Assembly: GCF_000282355.1 (NCBI RefSeq)
Contig: NZ_AKJL01000262.1
Coordinates: 1 to 49,223 of the forward strand
Origin: Pseudomonas sp. GM49
GTDB lineage: Bacteria > Pseudomonadota > Gammaproteobacteria > Pseudomonadales > Pseudomonadaceae
DNA: 49,223 nucleotides
Direction: 5' to 3'
Below the pieces are notes generated by a model. That model had not been told where the DNA came from and ran no database searches. It saw only the letters and a list, made by a program, of their open reading frames with translations. This document shows, one piece after another, positions 26,265-35,191 of this stretch (positions are counted from its first letter, which is position 1; every line of letters begins with the position of its first letter). The position numbers and the translations under genes are program-made.

Positions 26265-27723
26265 CATCTCCATCTCGCCGGCTCATGCCGTACTTGCGCA
26301 TCTTTTCCACCAGCGTGGTACGACGGATACGAAGCCGCTCGGCCGCGCGCGCCACAATGCCATTGGCGTCATCCAGCGCCTGCTGAATCAACCCCTGCTC
26401 CAGACCACCGAGGTAGTCCTTCAGGTCCAGGCCTTCTGGAGGCAACAGGGCATTGGCCGTGAAGTCTTGCGTATGACCGTTGATGGCCACGCGCTCTTCC
26501 AGATCGCTGCGCAGGCTGTCGACCATTTGCTCGTCTTCATCGTCGACATAGCGGAACTTCTTCGGCAACTCGACCACGCCGATCACGCCGTACGGATGCA
26601 TGATCGCCATGCGCTCCACCAGGTTGGCCAGTTCGCGGACGTTGCCCGGCCAGCCATGACGGCACAGCGACATGATCGCCGCCGAGTTGAAGCGGATCGA
26701 ACCGCGCTTCTCGTGCTCCATGCGCGAGATCAGCTCGTTCATCAGCAACGGAATGTCTTCGACGCGCTCACGCAGCGGCGCCATCTCGATCGGGAACACA
26801 TTCAGGCGGTAGTACAAGTCTTCGCGGAAGGTGCCGATCTCGATCATGCTTTCGAGATTCTTGTGGGTCGCGGCAATGATGCGCACGTCGACGCTCTGGG
26901 TCTTGTTGCTGCCCACGCGCTCGAAGGTACGCTCCTGCAACACGCGCAGCAGCTTGACCTGCATCGGCAGCGGCATGTCGCCGATTTCATCGAGGAACAG
27001 GGTGCCACCATTGGCCAGTTCGAATCGACCGGCACGGCTGGTGATCGCACCGGTGAAGGCGCCCTTCTCATGACCGAACAATTCGCTTTCCAGCAACTCC
27101 GCCGGGATCGCCCCGCAGTTGACCGGCACGAACGGCGCTTCGCGGCGCTTGGAATGGTAATGCAGGTTGCGCGCAACCACTTCCTTGCCGGTGCCGGACT
27201 CACCGAGGATCAGCACGCTGGCATCGGTATCGGCGACTTGCTGCATCATCTGGCGAACGTGTTGAATCGCCCGGCTGGTGCCGACAAGACTGCGGAAAAG
27301 GTTGGGTTCGCGATGACGACCGCGCTCGCGGGCCTGGTCGTACATCTCGCGATAGACCTGGGCACGGTGCAGCGAGTCGAGCAACTTGCTGTAGCTGGGC
27401 GGCATTTCGAGGGTCGAAAGCACTCGACGACGCTGGTCTTCCGGAAGGTCAATGGAAGAATTATCGCCCATCAGCAAAACCGGAAGGAACTCATCCCAGG
27501 TCGAGAGTGTCTTTAACAAGCCCAGAAGTGTACCAGGAGCATTGACCGTCCCGATCAGGACACAGATTACTTCACGACTTGACGACAAAGAGCCGACAGC
27601 CTGCTGCCAGTCATGGCTACCGCAGGGTAAATTTTCTTCGCCGAGAAAATTTAAAATCACCGCCAGGTCGCGGCGGCGGACGCTATCGTCATCAATCAGC
27701 AGAATTTTGGTTTCACGCCACAT
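26248..27723 (-). CDS. fleQ: Master flagellar regulator FleQ
   Basis: FleQ is the sigma-54 enhancer-binding protein at the top of the flagellar cascade and a c-di-GMP sensor for exopolysaccharide genes. The 491-residue protein has a degenerate receiver that lacks a usable phospho-acceptor Asp ([12 protein letters not shown]). Its AAA+ domain has Walker A at 174-181, GAFTGA at 221-226 and a C-terminal helix-turn-helix. Residues placed in the P. aeruginosa c-di-GMP site, Arg144 in LFRSLVG and Arg185, are conserved. It is transcribed alone from a 173-base leader region and is followed by fleS-fleR. Confidence 0.97.
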   Translation of the reverse strand: MWRETKILLIDDDSVRRRDLAVILNFLGEENLPCGSHDWQQAVGSLSSSREVICVLIGTVNAPGTLLGLLKTLSTWDEFLPVLLMGDNSSIDLPEDQRRRVLSTLEMPPSYSKLLDSLHRAQVYREMYDQARERGRHREPNLFRSLVGTSRAIQHVRQMMQQVADTDASVLILGESGTGKEVVARNLHYHSKRREAPFVPVNCGAIPAELLESELFGHEKGAFTGAITSRAGRFELANGGTLFLDEIGDMPLPMQVKLLRVLQERTFERVGSNKTQSVDVRIIAATHKNLESMIEIGTFREDLYYRLNVFPIEMAPLRERVEDIPLLMNELISRMEHEKRGSIRFNSAAIMSLCRHGWPGNVRELANLVERMAIMHPYGVIGVVELPKKFRYVDDEDEQMVDSLRSDLEERVAINGHTQDFTANALLPPEGLDLKDYLGGLEQGLIQQALDDANGIVARAAERLRIRRTTLVEKMRKYGMSRRDGDEQADD

Positions 27724-27829
27724 GCAATAGCAACTTCCCTAGTCAACTCAATGCCCAAAATGTTGGGGCAAGCTAGACGCTTGCAGACACGTTATGCCTG
27801 AAGACGACTGAAATCTGGAACCAGCCACT

Positions 27830-27858
27830 AGTTAAGTCAAAAAACCGTGCACAGTCAA
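27830..27858 (-). promoter_or_regulatory. Possible sigma-70 promoter of fleQ
   Basis: On the minus strand TTGACT and TTAACT are separated by 17 bases, about 107 bases before the fleQ start codon. The -35 is good and the -10 moderate. There is no sigma-54 element in this gap, in keeping with fleQ standing above the RpoN tier. Confidence 0.45.
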
Positions 27859-27880
27859 ATTTATGGCGCACTATGTCTGG

Positions 27881-27902
27881 ATTAACTTGGGGTTAATTAA
27901 CC
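27881..27902. repeat. Palindromes between fliT and fleQ
   Basis: ATTAAC-N5-GTTAAT (27881-27897) overlaps the perfect 12-base palindrome GGTTAATTAACC (27891-27902), which covers the fliT stop codon. No T tract follows, so this is more like an operator than a terminator. Confidence 0.4.
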
Positions 27903-28193
27903 AAACAGATGGTAAACCTTTGATGCCTTTTGTGCTTGGTTGATCTGCGACATCTCTTCGACTATCGCCTGACGCTCGCCCATCGTCGCCGTCAGCAACT
28001 CTTTGTATACCGCCAACAACCCTTCCAGATTGCTCCGCACCGCGTCTTCGTCGATCGGCGCTTCACTGAGCACCTCGTCGACGCACTCACGACAGGCCGT
28101 ATCCAGTTCGCCGATGGCATCCCAGTTGCGCGCCGCCAGGGCGTCGATCAGGGCTTCGCGGGTTTCCTCTATGCGCCGTAGTGCTTGACTCAT
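27897..28193 (-). CDS. fliT: FliT-like flagellar assembly protein
   Basis: This 98-residue, acidic, helical protein sits where other flagellar loci carry FliT, the export chaperone of the cap protein FliD. It includes IEETREALIDALAARNWDAI and ends KVYHLFG. Sequence conservation in this family is low, so the call leans on size, predicted helices and position after fliD-fliS. The ATG at 28193 has GAGGAT upstream. It follows fliS by 24 bases. Confidence 0.72.
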   Translation of the reverse strand: MSQALRRIEETREALIDALAARNWDAIGELDTACRECVDEVLSEAPIDEDAVRSNLEGLLAVYKELLTATMGERQAIVEEMSQINQAQKASKVYHLFG

Positions 28194-28217
28194 GACGTCA
28201 TCCTCAGGCCCTCGGGC

Positions 28218-28607
28218 CTATTGATTGGCAATTGCATCCCAACCGCTTTTCAGGGTTTCAAGCAAACCCGATACCTCATCGATGATCGCCGCGTTGTTAT
28301 CGCGATTGGCTTCCATCAGACGGGTCATCATGTAGGCGTACAAATTGTCGAGCTGTTGCAGCGAAGCCGGATCTTCGGTCTTTTCCGGATTCAAGCCATC
28401 ACGCAGGCCGATGATGATGTCCACGGCCTTACCCATCATCAACCCCTTGAGTGCGATGTCGCCCCGCTCCATCGCGCCTTTGGCCTGGGCCATGCGGTCC
28501 AGCCCGCCCTCCATCAGCATCTGCACCAGGCGATGGGGGTTGGCTTCAGAGATCTGGGCATGGGAATTGACCTTCTGATATTGGCGAAGGGCTCTCATGG
28601 GGTTCAT
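28218..28607 (-). CDS. fliS: Flagellin export chaperone FliS
   Basis: FliS holds flagellin in an export-ready state. The 129-residue protein carries the family signatures MRALRQYQKVNSHAQISEAN, PHRLVQMLMEGGLDRMAQAK and LDNLYAYMMTRLMEAN. The ATG at 28607 (MNPMRALRQYQ) is preceded by AGGTAG; 24 further in-frame codons upstream are not family-like. It is separated from fliD by a 155-base gap containing a terminator and a palindrome. Confidence 0.95.
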   Translation of the reverse strand: MNPMRALRQYQKVNSHAQISEANPHRLVQMLMEGGLDRMAQAKGAMERGDIALKGLMMGKAVDIIIGLRDGLNPEKTEDPASLQQLDNLYAYMMTRLMEANRDNNAAIIDEVSGLLETLKSGWDAIANQ

Positions 28608-28660
28608 GTTTCTACCTCGTGACAGACAACAGCTTGAAATTGGGAAGGCTCTGATCTTTA

Positions 28661-28676
28661 TGTCGACTGGTCGACA
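28661..28676. promoter_or_regulatory. Palindrome upstream of fliS (possible operator)
   Basis: TGTCGACTGGTCGACA is a near-perfect 16-base palindrome (7-base arms, 2-base centre) 54 bases before the fliS start. The GTC-N8-GAC frame equals that of the published FleQ box, but the AT-rich centre of that box is absent. Confidence 0.35.
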
Positions 28677-28706
28677 CATAACTTTAACGCAGACCCGCTA
28701 CCCAAG

Positions 28707-28748
28707 AAAAAACCCAGGTACTGTCATTACAGACTGCCTGGGTTTTTT
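28707..28748 (-). terminator. Rho-independent terminator after fliD
   Basis: CCCAGG and CCTGGG (28713-28718 and 28737-28742), extended by A and T runs, form a hairpin that ends in six T residues on either strand. It lies 15 bases after the fliD stop and therefore separates fliD from fliS. Confidence 0.85.
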
Positions 28749-28762
28749 ATGCCTGATCCAGA

Positions 28763-30148
28763 TCAGTCCGACTTCGGATTGTTCAGCGCATTGAGCGTGG
28801 TCATGATGCTGTCGCTCTGGGCGCGCAGCCTGGCTACCAGGGAGTCCATCGCAGTGTACTTGGCGGTCAGGCTCGTTTGCAGGCTGGTCATCCGCTCATT
28901 GAGGGTGTCCTGCTGCTTCTTCAGGTCGTTCAGGCTATCGCTCAAGCTCGCCGAACGCGCGGCAAAAACCCCGGTAGTTTTTTGCGCGAAGCTGTCGGTG
29001 GCGGACTTCATGCGCGCAAGCAAACCGGTATCGCCCGAAAAGATCCCGTTGATATCGGCGGCATTGGTCTTTGCCGCAGCACTGAACACTTTATCGTCGA
29101 TCGAGAGCAACCCGGTCTTCTGGTCGGTCTCGACACCAAACTGAGCGAGGGATTTCATCTGACCGGTGCCACCCATGGCGTTCAATTCGGTACGTACCGA
29201 CGATAGCAACGAACGCAGCGACGCGTCGCCCGTGAGCGCACCCGTCGTCAACGAACCATCGGCATTGGTCGTGACCTGGGTCTCAGTGTTGGCAGCCTTG
29301 ATCAGCGCGTTGTAGGTGTCGACAAACCCCTTGACCGAAGACTTCAGCGTCGTAGTGTCGGCCGACACGGTGATAGTGGTTGGTATTGCCGCACCGCCGC
29401 CAGACGGCACCGGAGAAACCCCTGTCAATTTCAGCGTAATACCGCTCACGGCATCGGCAATGGTGTTGCTCTTCGATTCCATCGCCACGCCGTCAAGCGT
29501 GTACTTGGCATTCTGCGGCGTGGCGAGAACCGAGGTGCCGGATTCCAGACCGGAGTTGCCCGACAGGGTCAGGTCCGAACCGACGCCGGTTTTACTGGAC
29601 GTCAGCACCATTCGAGAACCGTTGGCATCGGTCAGGATGTTGGCACTCAAGCCCTGGTTCGCGTACTGGGAGTTGATCGAGTCGCGCACTTGCTGCAACG
29701 TCGCGCCGGCAGGAATGCTGACGTCGAAGGTGTCAGTGCCCTGCTTGATGCTCAGCGTGGACGGCACCGCCCCGGCATTGACCACCGAGGAAGCGCCGTC
29801 AGCGTAGACCTTGGTGGACAGTTTCGATGCCGTTGCCAACTGGGTGACCAACAGCGAAAAATTGCCCGCCGCCGCACCGTTACCGGTGGTCACCGTGGCC
29901 ACTTTTTCATCGGAGGACGTACCGCTCAACCCGCTGAAGCTAGCGGTGGTTTTCATGTTATCCAACGCACCACGGAAAGCATCCAGCGCCGCCTGGATTT
30001 TGCCGATCGACGACAGCGAGGTGGTTGCTTTCAGCGTCTGATTGTTGATTTGCGTCTGTTTTGGCGCTCTTTCGGAGTCCACCAAAGACTTCACAATCGC
30101 CTGGGTATCGATGTTCGAACCAATACCGCTGACCGATGTACCCGCCAT
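28763..30148 (-). CDS. fliD: Flagellar filament cap protein FliD
   Basis: FliD caps the growing filament and guides flagellin folding. The 461-residue protein has the N-terminal GIGSNIDTQAIVKSLVDSER and heptad-rich ends. The C-terminal segment is NGIFSGDTGLLARMKSATDS, followed by a coiled coil ending LNALNNPKSD. The second of two adjacent ATGs (30148) is used because it is seven bases from AGGAG; the first, at 30151, is only four bases away. It is preceded by flaG and followed by a strong terminator. Confidence 0.95.
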   Translation of the reverse strand: MAGTSVSGIGSNIDTQAIVKSLVDSERAPKQTQINNQTLKATTSLSSIGKIQAALDAFRGALDNMKTTASFSGLSGTSSDEKVATVTTGNGAAAGNFSLLVTQLATASKLSTKVYADGASSVVNAGAVPSTLSIKQGTDTFDVSIPAGATLQQVRDSINSQYANQGLSANILTDANGSRMVLTSSKTGVGSDLTLSGNSGLESGTSVLATPQNAKYTLDGVAMESKSNTIADAVSGITLKLTGVSPVPSGGGAAIPTTITVSADTTTLKSSVKGFVDTYNALIKAANTETQVTTNADGSLTTGALTGDASLRSLLSSVRTELNAMGGTGQMKSLAQFGVETDQKTGLLSIDDKVFSAAAKTNAADINGIFSGDTGLLARMKSATDSFAQKTTGVFAARSASLSDSLNDLKKQQDTLNERMTSLQTSLTAKYTAMDSLVARLRAQSDSIMTTLNALNNPKSD

Positions 30149-30229
30149 CATCTCTCTCCTTATCCAGTGGCTGCCGTTTTCTTGACCGCAAACATCTTAA
30201 ACAGCGACAGCAACAAAATTCATGCCAGT

Positions 30230-30580
30230 TCAGACTTTGCTGTCAAACAACAAACTACTGGCGTCCGACAGGCTTTGGGCCAGTTTTAGTGCAGCTTCCG
30301 ACGGGATCTGACGAATCACCAGCCCCGTTTCGGTGGCGATGACCTTGACCACGACCCGGCCAGTGGAGTCATCAATGGAAAAATCCAGATTGCGCTGGGC
30401 AGCCTGGACGAACTCCTGAATATCGGTCACAGCCTTTTCCAGGTCTTCGCGCTTGGGCTCGGTGCCCGATGACGCAACGGCTTCAGCCTTGGGCTGATCC
30501 TTTTTATCCGTAACAGTTGGCGTTGCGCTTTGTGGGGCAACGGCGGGATAAGACAGGTTCAACTTGACGCTCATGTCCAT
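30230..30580 (-). CDS. flaG: Flagellar protein FlaG
   Basis: FlaG proteins affect filament length; the mechanism is unclear. The 116-residue protein has a variable N-terminus (MDMSVKLNLSYPAV) with Lys/Asp-rich sequence. The conserved FlaG domain (about 50-116) includes RNLDFSIDDSTGRVVVKVI and RQIPSEAALKLAQSL. The ATG at 30580 has GAGGAG seven bases upstream. It lies between the fliC terminator and fliD, so it may be expressed from fliC readthrough or an unseen promoter. Confidence 0.9.
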   Translation of the reverse strand: MDMSVKLNLSYPAVAPQSATPTVTDKKDQPKAEAVASSGTEPKREDLEKAVTDIQEFVQAAQRNLDFSIDDSTGRVVVKVIATETGLVIRQIPSEAALKLAQSLSDASSLLFDSKV

Positions 30581-30601
30581 GCCTGATCTCCTCATCATGA
30601 A

Positions 30602-30632
30602 AAAACAAAAGGGCGCGTAAACGCGCCCTTCC
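30602..30632 (-). terminator. Rho-independent terminator after fliC
   Basis: AAGGGCGCGT and ACGCGCCCTT (30609-30630) form a strong GC stem. On the minus strand it is followed by a T-rich run (TTTTGTTTTTT). It lies about 22 bases beyond the fliC stop. Confidence 0.9.
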
Positions 30633-30653
30633 GTCAGTTACCAAGCGCCGGAA

Positions 30654-32105
30654 TCAACCCAGCAGCTTCAGCACAGCCGATGGCAGCTGGTTAGCCTGGG
30701 ACAGGATCGCGGTGGAAGCCTGTTGCAGGGTTTGTTGCTTGGTCAGCTGAGCAGTTTCTGCTGCGAAGTCAACGTCCTGGATCACGCCACGAGCAGAAGT
30801 GGAGTTGTCCGAGATGCTGCGCAGGTTGGCCACGGTGCTGTCGAAACGGTTTTGTACCGCACCGAGGTCGGCACGCTGGGAGTCGATGGCCGAGATCGCC
30901 TGGCTGATCACGTCGATAGCGTTCTGAGCGTTGGCTGCAGTGGTCACGTCAGTGGCGGCAACAGTGGTTTTAGCCGAGCTGGTGGTTGCAAACAGGCCGG
31001 CAACACCACCACCGCTCATCGAATAGCTGTTGGCGGAGTTCAGGGAGATAGCACCAGTCACCTGAACAACGGTAGCGGCGGCAGGAACGGCAGCACCGTA
31101 GACACCGGAACCGTCTTTGGCCGCAATAGCGATACCAGCTACTGCACCAGTGTCACCGGCGTTCAGGGCAATGTTTTCACCAGTGTCGGATTTAACCGAC
31201 AGAGTGTTGGCTTTGGCATCGTAGTTAACGCTGATGCCCAATTTGGCAGCGTTGGATTTCAGTTGGTCCGCCAGTTCAGCGGTGGTGGTCACACCTACCA
31301 TGGAAACTGTGGTACCGCCAACGCCTGCTACACCACCTACGTTAACGGTGAAGTTGGCGCTACCGGAAGCAGCACCAGTGATTGCTGCGGTGTTGACGGT
31401 GAATTGAGCTTCAGTGCTGGCAGTTGCAGTCACGCCACCAACAGCTGCTTTGTTGATCTGGGCAGCAGTAGTTTTGGCCGAGTCACCAGCACCAACGGTG
31501 AAAGTAGCGGTCTGGCCACCACCCACCAGAGTGATAGGACCAGTAGCCACACCAGTTGCGCTCGGTGCGATTGCCTTGGATTTCATCTGCTGGGAGCCGA
31601 TGTTGGTAGCCGACACATCACCCAGAGTCATGTTGATGGTCTGGTTGGCGTTGGCGCCCACCTGGAAAGCAGTAGTACCGAAAGAACCGTCCAGCAGGTT
31701 ACGACCACCGAAAGTAGTGGTGTTGGCGATACGGGTCAGCTCAGCAGTCAGCGCGGAGTATTCAGCGTTGTTCGACTTACGGTCGTCATCGCTTGGCGAG
31801 CCGTTCGCGGAAGCCAGAGCCAGGGTACGCATTTTCTGCAGGATGTTGGTGGATTCCTGCATCGCGCCTTCAGCAGTTTGCGCGATGGAGATACCGTCAC
31901 CGGCGTTCTTGATGGCAGTGCCCAGGCCGTTGATCTGGCTGGTCAGACGGTTGGAAATCTGCAGGCCGGCAGCGTCGTCTTTAGCGCTGTTGATACGCAG
32001 GCCGGAGGACAGGCGCTGCATCGAAGTTTGCAGATTGCCGGAAGCTTTGTTCAGGTTGTTCTGAACGGTCAAGGAAGCAAGGTTAGTGTTTACGGTTAAA
32101 GCCAT
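30654..32105 (-). CDS. fliC: Flagellin FliC
   Basis: FliC is the filament subunit. The 483-residue protein has the conserved N-terminal D0/D1 region (1 to about 165) and C-terminal D1/D0 region (about 390-483, ending [14 protein letters not shown]). The plant-recognised flg22 region is residues 30-51; it differs from the P. aeruginosa peptide at three sites (Ser34, Leu36, Ser51). The centre (about 170-385) is rich in Gly, Ala, Thr, Val and Ser, has no Cys, and contains flagellin hook-IN-like stretches. It is transcribed alone from a sigma-28 promoter to a strong terminator. Confidence 0.97.
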   Translation of the reverse strand: MALTVNTNLASLTVQNNLNKASGNLQTSMQRLSSGLRINSAKDDAAGLQISNRLTSQINGLGTAIKNAGDGISIAQTAEGAMQESTNILQKMRTLALASANGSPSDDDRKSNNAEYSALTAELTRIANTTTFGGRNLLDGSFGTTAFQVGANANQTINMTLGDVSATNIGSQQMKSKAIAPSATGVATGPITLVGGGQTATFTVGAGDSAKTTAAQINKAAVGGVTATASTEAQFTVNTAAITGAASGSANFTVNVGGVAGVGGTTVSMVGVTTTAELADQLKSNAAKLGISVNYDAKANTLSVKSDTGENIALNAGDTGAVAGIAIAAKDGSGVYGAAVPAAATVVQVTGAISLNSANSYSMSGGGVAGLFATTSSAKTTVAATDVTTAANAQNAIDVISQAISAIDSQRADLGAVQNRFDSTVANLRSISDNSTSARGVIQDVDFAAETAQLTKQQTLQQASTAILSQANQLPSAVLKLLG

Positions 32106-32185
32106 GACGAAATCCTCGTTGGATGGATACTGCGGCTTCCGGCCCTGGCTACCGCCTGGTGTGGCCTAGAGAACCTACGTAATAG

Positions 32186-32212
32186 TTATCGTCGTGATGA
32201 GGCTTTGCTTGA
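32186..32212 (-). promoter_or_regulatory. Sigma-28 (FliA) promoter of fliC
   Basis: On the minus strand TCAAG (32208-32212) is followed after 14 bases by GACGATAA (32186-32193), one mismatch from the GCCGATAA -10 consensus. The leader to the fliC ATG is about 75 bases. FliA is encoded at 2446-3186. Confidence 0.85.
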
Positions 32213-32300
32213 GGGGTTTTTTTGAATTTTTTAGTGGCAGGGTGCCAGCCCTTTATTTTCAAGGCATTGGAGCCAGAAAGTCGGCGTCAGAAAAACGCAA

Positions 32301-32330
32301 AACGCCCGGAAATGTAAATTTCCGGGCGTT
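32301..32330 (-). terminator. Terminator after the ketoacyl-ACP synthase-like gene
   Basis: AACGCCCGGAAAT and ATTTCCGGGCGTT form a 13-base stem with a four-base loop, with T-rich sequence on both strands. It lies about 26 bases beyond the stop of the upstream ketosynthase-like gene and ahead of the fliC promoter. Confidence 0.88.
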
Positions 32331-32356
32331 TTTTATTGCCACTGCGACCGAGCCAG

Positions 32357-33286
32357 TCAGCCGCGATAAAGAATCGCCGAGCCCCACGACAGGCCTACAC
32401 CGAAGCCGCTGATGGCCACACGGGTCCACTTGGAATCGAACACGTGGTTCTGCAACAGCAGCGGAATACTCGACGAGACGGTATTACCGGTTTCGAGCAT
32501 ATCCTTGACGAATTTCTCCGGATCACCTTCTTCAAAGCGGCGTGCCACGGCATCGACGATGGCCGCACTGCCCTGGTGAATGCAGAAGGCATCGATATCC
32601 TGCGCTTGCAGATTGGACTCATCCAGCAACTCATGCAGGTGCGCCGGGACTTTCAACAAGGCAAAGTTGAACACCTGACGACCATTCATGAAGAACACAC
32701 CGTCAGAGACTTTCAGATGCGGCGCACCGGAACCGTCAGTGCCGAACTTAGACTTGCCGAGCTGCCAGACAGCGTTTTCGCCCATCCATGTGGCGGTAGC
32801 GGCATCGCCGAACAGCATCGTGGTGTTGCGGTCTTCCGGGTCGACGATCTTCGAATAAGGATCGGCGGTGATCAGCAGGCCATTTTTCAGCCCTGCCGCT
32901 TCCATGAAGCCTTTGATCGCATAGATGCCGTACACGTAACCGGAACAACCGAGGGAAATATCGAAAGCGGCGACATGGGTCGGCAAGCCCAGCTTGTCCT
33001 GAACGATTGCGGCGGTGTGCGGCAACCCTTCTTCATCACCGTTCTGGGTGACGACGATCAAGCAGTCAATGGAATCACGCTTGAGTTCTGGACTGGCGGC
33101 GAACAGCGCATTGGCTGCTTCGACACACAAATCGGAAGTTTCCTGATCAGCATCCATGCGCGGCAAAAACGCAGAACCGATTTTGCCAAGGATAAAGGTT
33201 TCGTCCTTGTCGAACTTTGCACCCTGGGCGTAATTATCAATCCCGGCTGCCGGCACGTAACTCGCTATATTTTTTATGCCAATCAT
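32357..33286 (-). CDS. 3-oxoacyl-ACP synthase III-like protein (flagellin glycosylation-island type)
   Basis: This 309-residue protein belongs to the FabH (KAS III) family. The catalytic triad is complete: Cys114 in SLGCSGYVYG, His237 in CIHQGSA and Asn268 in ETGNTVSSS. The C-terminal glycine loop is GFGVGLSWGSAIL. The ATG at 33286 (MIGIKNIASYVP) has GGAAG upstream. In P. syringae a similar gene (orf3) lies between the glycosyltransferases fgt1-fgt2 and fliC and is linked to the acylated viosamine glycan on flagellin. The same role is inferred here, but no glycosyltransferase is adjacent. A housekeeping fatty-acid role is less likely given the position. Confidence 0.85.
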   Translation of the reverse strand: MIGIKNIASYVPAAGIDNYAQGAKFDKDETFILGKIGSAFLPRMDADQETSDLCVEAANALFAASPELKRDSIDCLIVVTQNGDEEGLPHTAAIVQDKLGLPTHVAAFDISLGCSGYVYGIYAIKGFMEAAGLKNGLLITADPYSKIVDPEDRNTTMLFGDAATATWMGENAVWQLGKSKFGTDGSGAPHLKVSDGVFFMNGRQVFNFALLKVPAHLHELLDESNLQAQDIDAFCIHQGSAAIVDAVARRFEEGDPEKFVKDMLETGNTVSSSIPLLLQNHVFDSKWTRVAISGFGVGLSWGSAILYRG

Positions 33287-33588
33287 TATGGCTTCCCAAT
33301 AATAAACAGCTGAACATCGCCGCTCGCTGAATCGAGGGCGTCTACAGTCAGGGCCTGGCCCCAGAGGAGGCAACATCGGGGCTCAAGAAAAACACCTTGA
33401 ACAGCCCGCCACCTTCACCGCCCGCAGACAGGATACAGTGAAGATGCGCGTTTTGACTGACGGGTCACTCAGAGTTCACCGCTTTATTTGATTTTGTGGT
33501 CCAGATCCCGCCTCGCTCTACCCCCAAAAAAAGCAAAAAAAAGCCAGCCCCCTGTGACAGGGGCTGGCCGCGAGCGGTCAAGACCGAC
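33287..33588. other. Intergenic region between ketosynthase-like gene and flgL (302 bases)
   Basis: The only clear element is the flgL terminator at its right end. I see no sigma-54 or sigma-28 element, and no good sigma-70 pair upstream of the ketosynthase-like gene. No gene of useful size fits on either strand. Confidence 0.6.
33534..33568 (-). terminator. Rho-independent terminator after flgL
   Basis: GCCAGCCCC and GGGGCTGGC (33543-33568) form a strong stem. On the minus strand it is followed by about eight T residues (33535-33542). It lies 20 bases after the flgL stop. Confidence 0.9.
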
Positions 33589-35178
33589 TCAAAGCTTGTT
33601 GAACAGGCTCAACTGGGAAACCTTGGCGAAGGCCAGTTGCGCGGCCTGCAGCATGGTTTGCTGCAAGGTCAGACGCGTCAGCACTTCCGCCGGGTCGGCA
33701 TTCTTGATCGAGTTACCCGTCGATTCGTTGATCAGGCCGGTGCTGGAGTTCTGGTCCGTCTGCATGTCCATTACATTGCCCCGGGCACCGATCGCACCAC
33801 GCGCCAGGTCGACCTGATTCTTGCCGTTGTTCAGGTTGGCAATGGCCGAAGCCACCGTGTCTTCCAGAAAACGTTGCGCGGTCGGGTTGCCCTGGGTCGG
33901 CGTGTCGAGCGCCGAACGCAGCTGGCTGATGGTGTCGAGTACGCTCTGAGTCTGGTGCGTATTGACCGCGATATCGAACTGGTCACCCGAATTGAGCACG
34001 CCGGGAGGCGTGCCGCCACTCAGGGTAAAGTCGACACCGGCCGCTGTCGCCACGCCAGCCACCACGGTCCCTGAGGTTACAGGCGTGCTGCTGCTGGTCA
34101 ACGGACGGGCGTACAGATCGAAGGTCCCGGGACCTGTGAACTTCAGGACCGCCCCGCCTTCAGGAAAAAAGCTGTTGTAATCAGCGGCGTTGCTCACCGT
34201 TGCATTGCTCACGACAACCGTCGATCCGTTGCTCGGGGCACGGTTGCTGACGAAGCTGTCCGGCTTGGCCGACAACTCGAAACTGTGAGTGGCGATGAAG
34301 CCATCGATGTTGGTGGCGTTATCGCCAGCCTGGGGAGTGATGTCCAGTTTGAACGTCACGCCGCGGAAGTTGATGTCGGAGCCGCCCTTGGCATTCGGGT
34401 CGAACACCCCTCCGCCAGTCGCCTCGGCAGTCCTGTCGGCGCCGGTGGCATCGGTGATCACGAACTGGGTACTACTGGTGAACTGCAACTTGTAAGGCTC
34501 GCCGCCGCGGAAGTTCGCATCAAAGGCCGGACCGGAGCTCACCAGGCCTGGCGACAGACTGACGCGCCCATCATCGACGGGTGGCGTGAGCATGGTGGTC
34601 GAACTGCGAGCGGCGTTGATCGCCTGCTGGAAAACGTCCCAACCGGTATCGTTCAGGCCCAGCGACATCGAGTCACCGATCTTCAGCTCCAGCTGAGTCT
34701 GGTCACCCTGATAGCTGTAGGTGCCGTCACTGTTGCGCACAAATGGCTGAGTATTGTTGCTGGCGCCGGAGAAGATGTACTTGCCGTTGGCGTCCTTGCT
34801 GTTCATCAAGCTCAGCAACTGCTCTTCGGATTGCTTGAGTTCTGCGGCAATGGATTTACGGTCATCGTCATTCAACGAACCGCCACCGGCACGTACCGCC
34901 AACTCGCTGACTTTCTGCAGCACGTTGTTGATGCTGTCCAGCACGCCCTCTTCTTGCGCTTGAGCCGTGTTCAACGCGTTGATGTTGGTGGTGTACTGAC
35001 CCAACATGGCTTTTTGCTGCTCAAGTTGCAGAAGGCGGGCTGCGCCGACCGGATCATCCGCCGCCGTCTCAAGCTTGATGCCGCTACTGGCCTGCTCGGC
35101 GGACTTCATCACGTTGTTGAGGTTGCGAGAGTAGTTGGCAGCCGTCGTCGCGTAATACTGTGCTGTAGAAATACGCAT
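33589..35178 (-). CDS. flgL: Hook-filament junction protein FlgL
   Basis: FlgL forms the second junction ring between hook and filament and resembles flagellin at both ends. The 529-residue protein has the N-terminal MRISTAQYYATTAANYSRNL and C-terminal RLTLQQTMLQAAQLAFAKV regions. They flank a large Gly/Ser/Thr-rich centre (about 160-430), which makes it far longer than the roughly 317-residue enteric form. It follows flgK by 13 bases and ends at a strong terminator. Confidence 0.95.
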   Translation of the reverse strand: MRISTAQYYATTAANYSRNLNNVMKSAEQASSGIKLETAADDPVGAARLLQLEQQKAMLGQYTTNINALNTAQAQEEGVLDSINNVLQKVSELAVRAGGGSLNDDDRKSIAAELKQSEEQLLSLMNSKDANGKYIFSGASNNTQPFVRNSDGTYSYQGDQTQLELKIGDSMSLGLNDTGWDVFQQAINAARSSTTMLTPPVDDGRVSLSPGLVSSGPAFDANFRGGEPYKLQFTSSTQFVITDATGADRTAEATGGGVFDPNAKGGSDINFRGVTFKLDITPQAGDNATNIDGFIATHSFELSAKPDSFVSNRAPSNGSTVVVSNATVSNAADYNSFFPEGGAVLKFTGPGTFDLYARPLTSSSTPVTSGTVVAGVATAAGVDFTLSGGTPPGVLNSGDQFDIAVNTHQTQSVLDTISQLRSALDTPTQGNPTAQRFLEDTVASAIANLNNGKNQVDLARGAIGARGNVMDMQTDQNSSTGLINESTGNSIKNADPAEVLTRLTLQQTMLQAAQLAFAKVSQLSLFNKL

Positions 35179-35191
35179 GTTCTACGGCTCC

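Noticed and set aside
28686..28704. Weak GG-N10-GC match upstream of fliS as a sigma-54 promoter
   Set aside because: TGGGTA and TCTGCG match the consensus poorly compared with the six accepted elements.
30723..32099. An antisense frame open across nearly all of fliC
   Set aside because: The strong codon bias of flagellin removes antisense stop codons. The predicted product is a Gly/Ser/Val/His-rich sequence with no motif.
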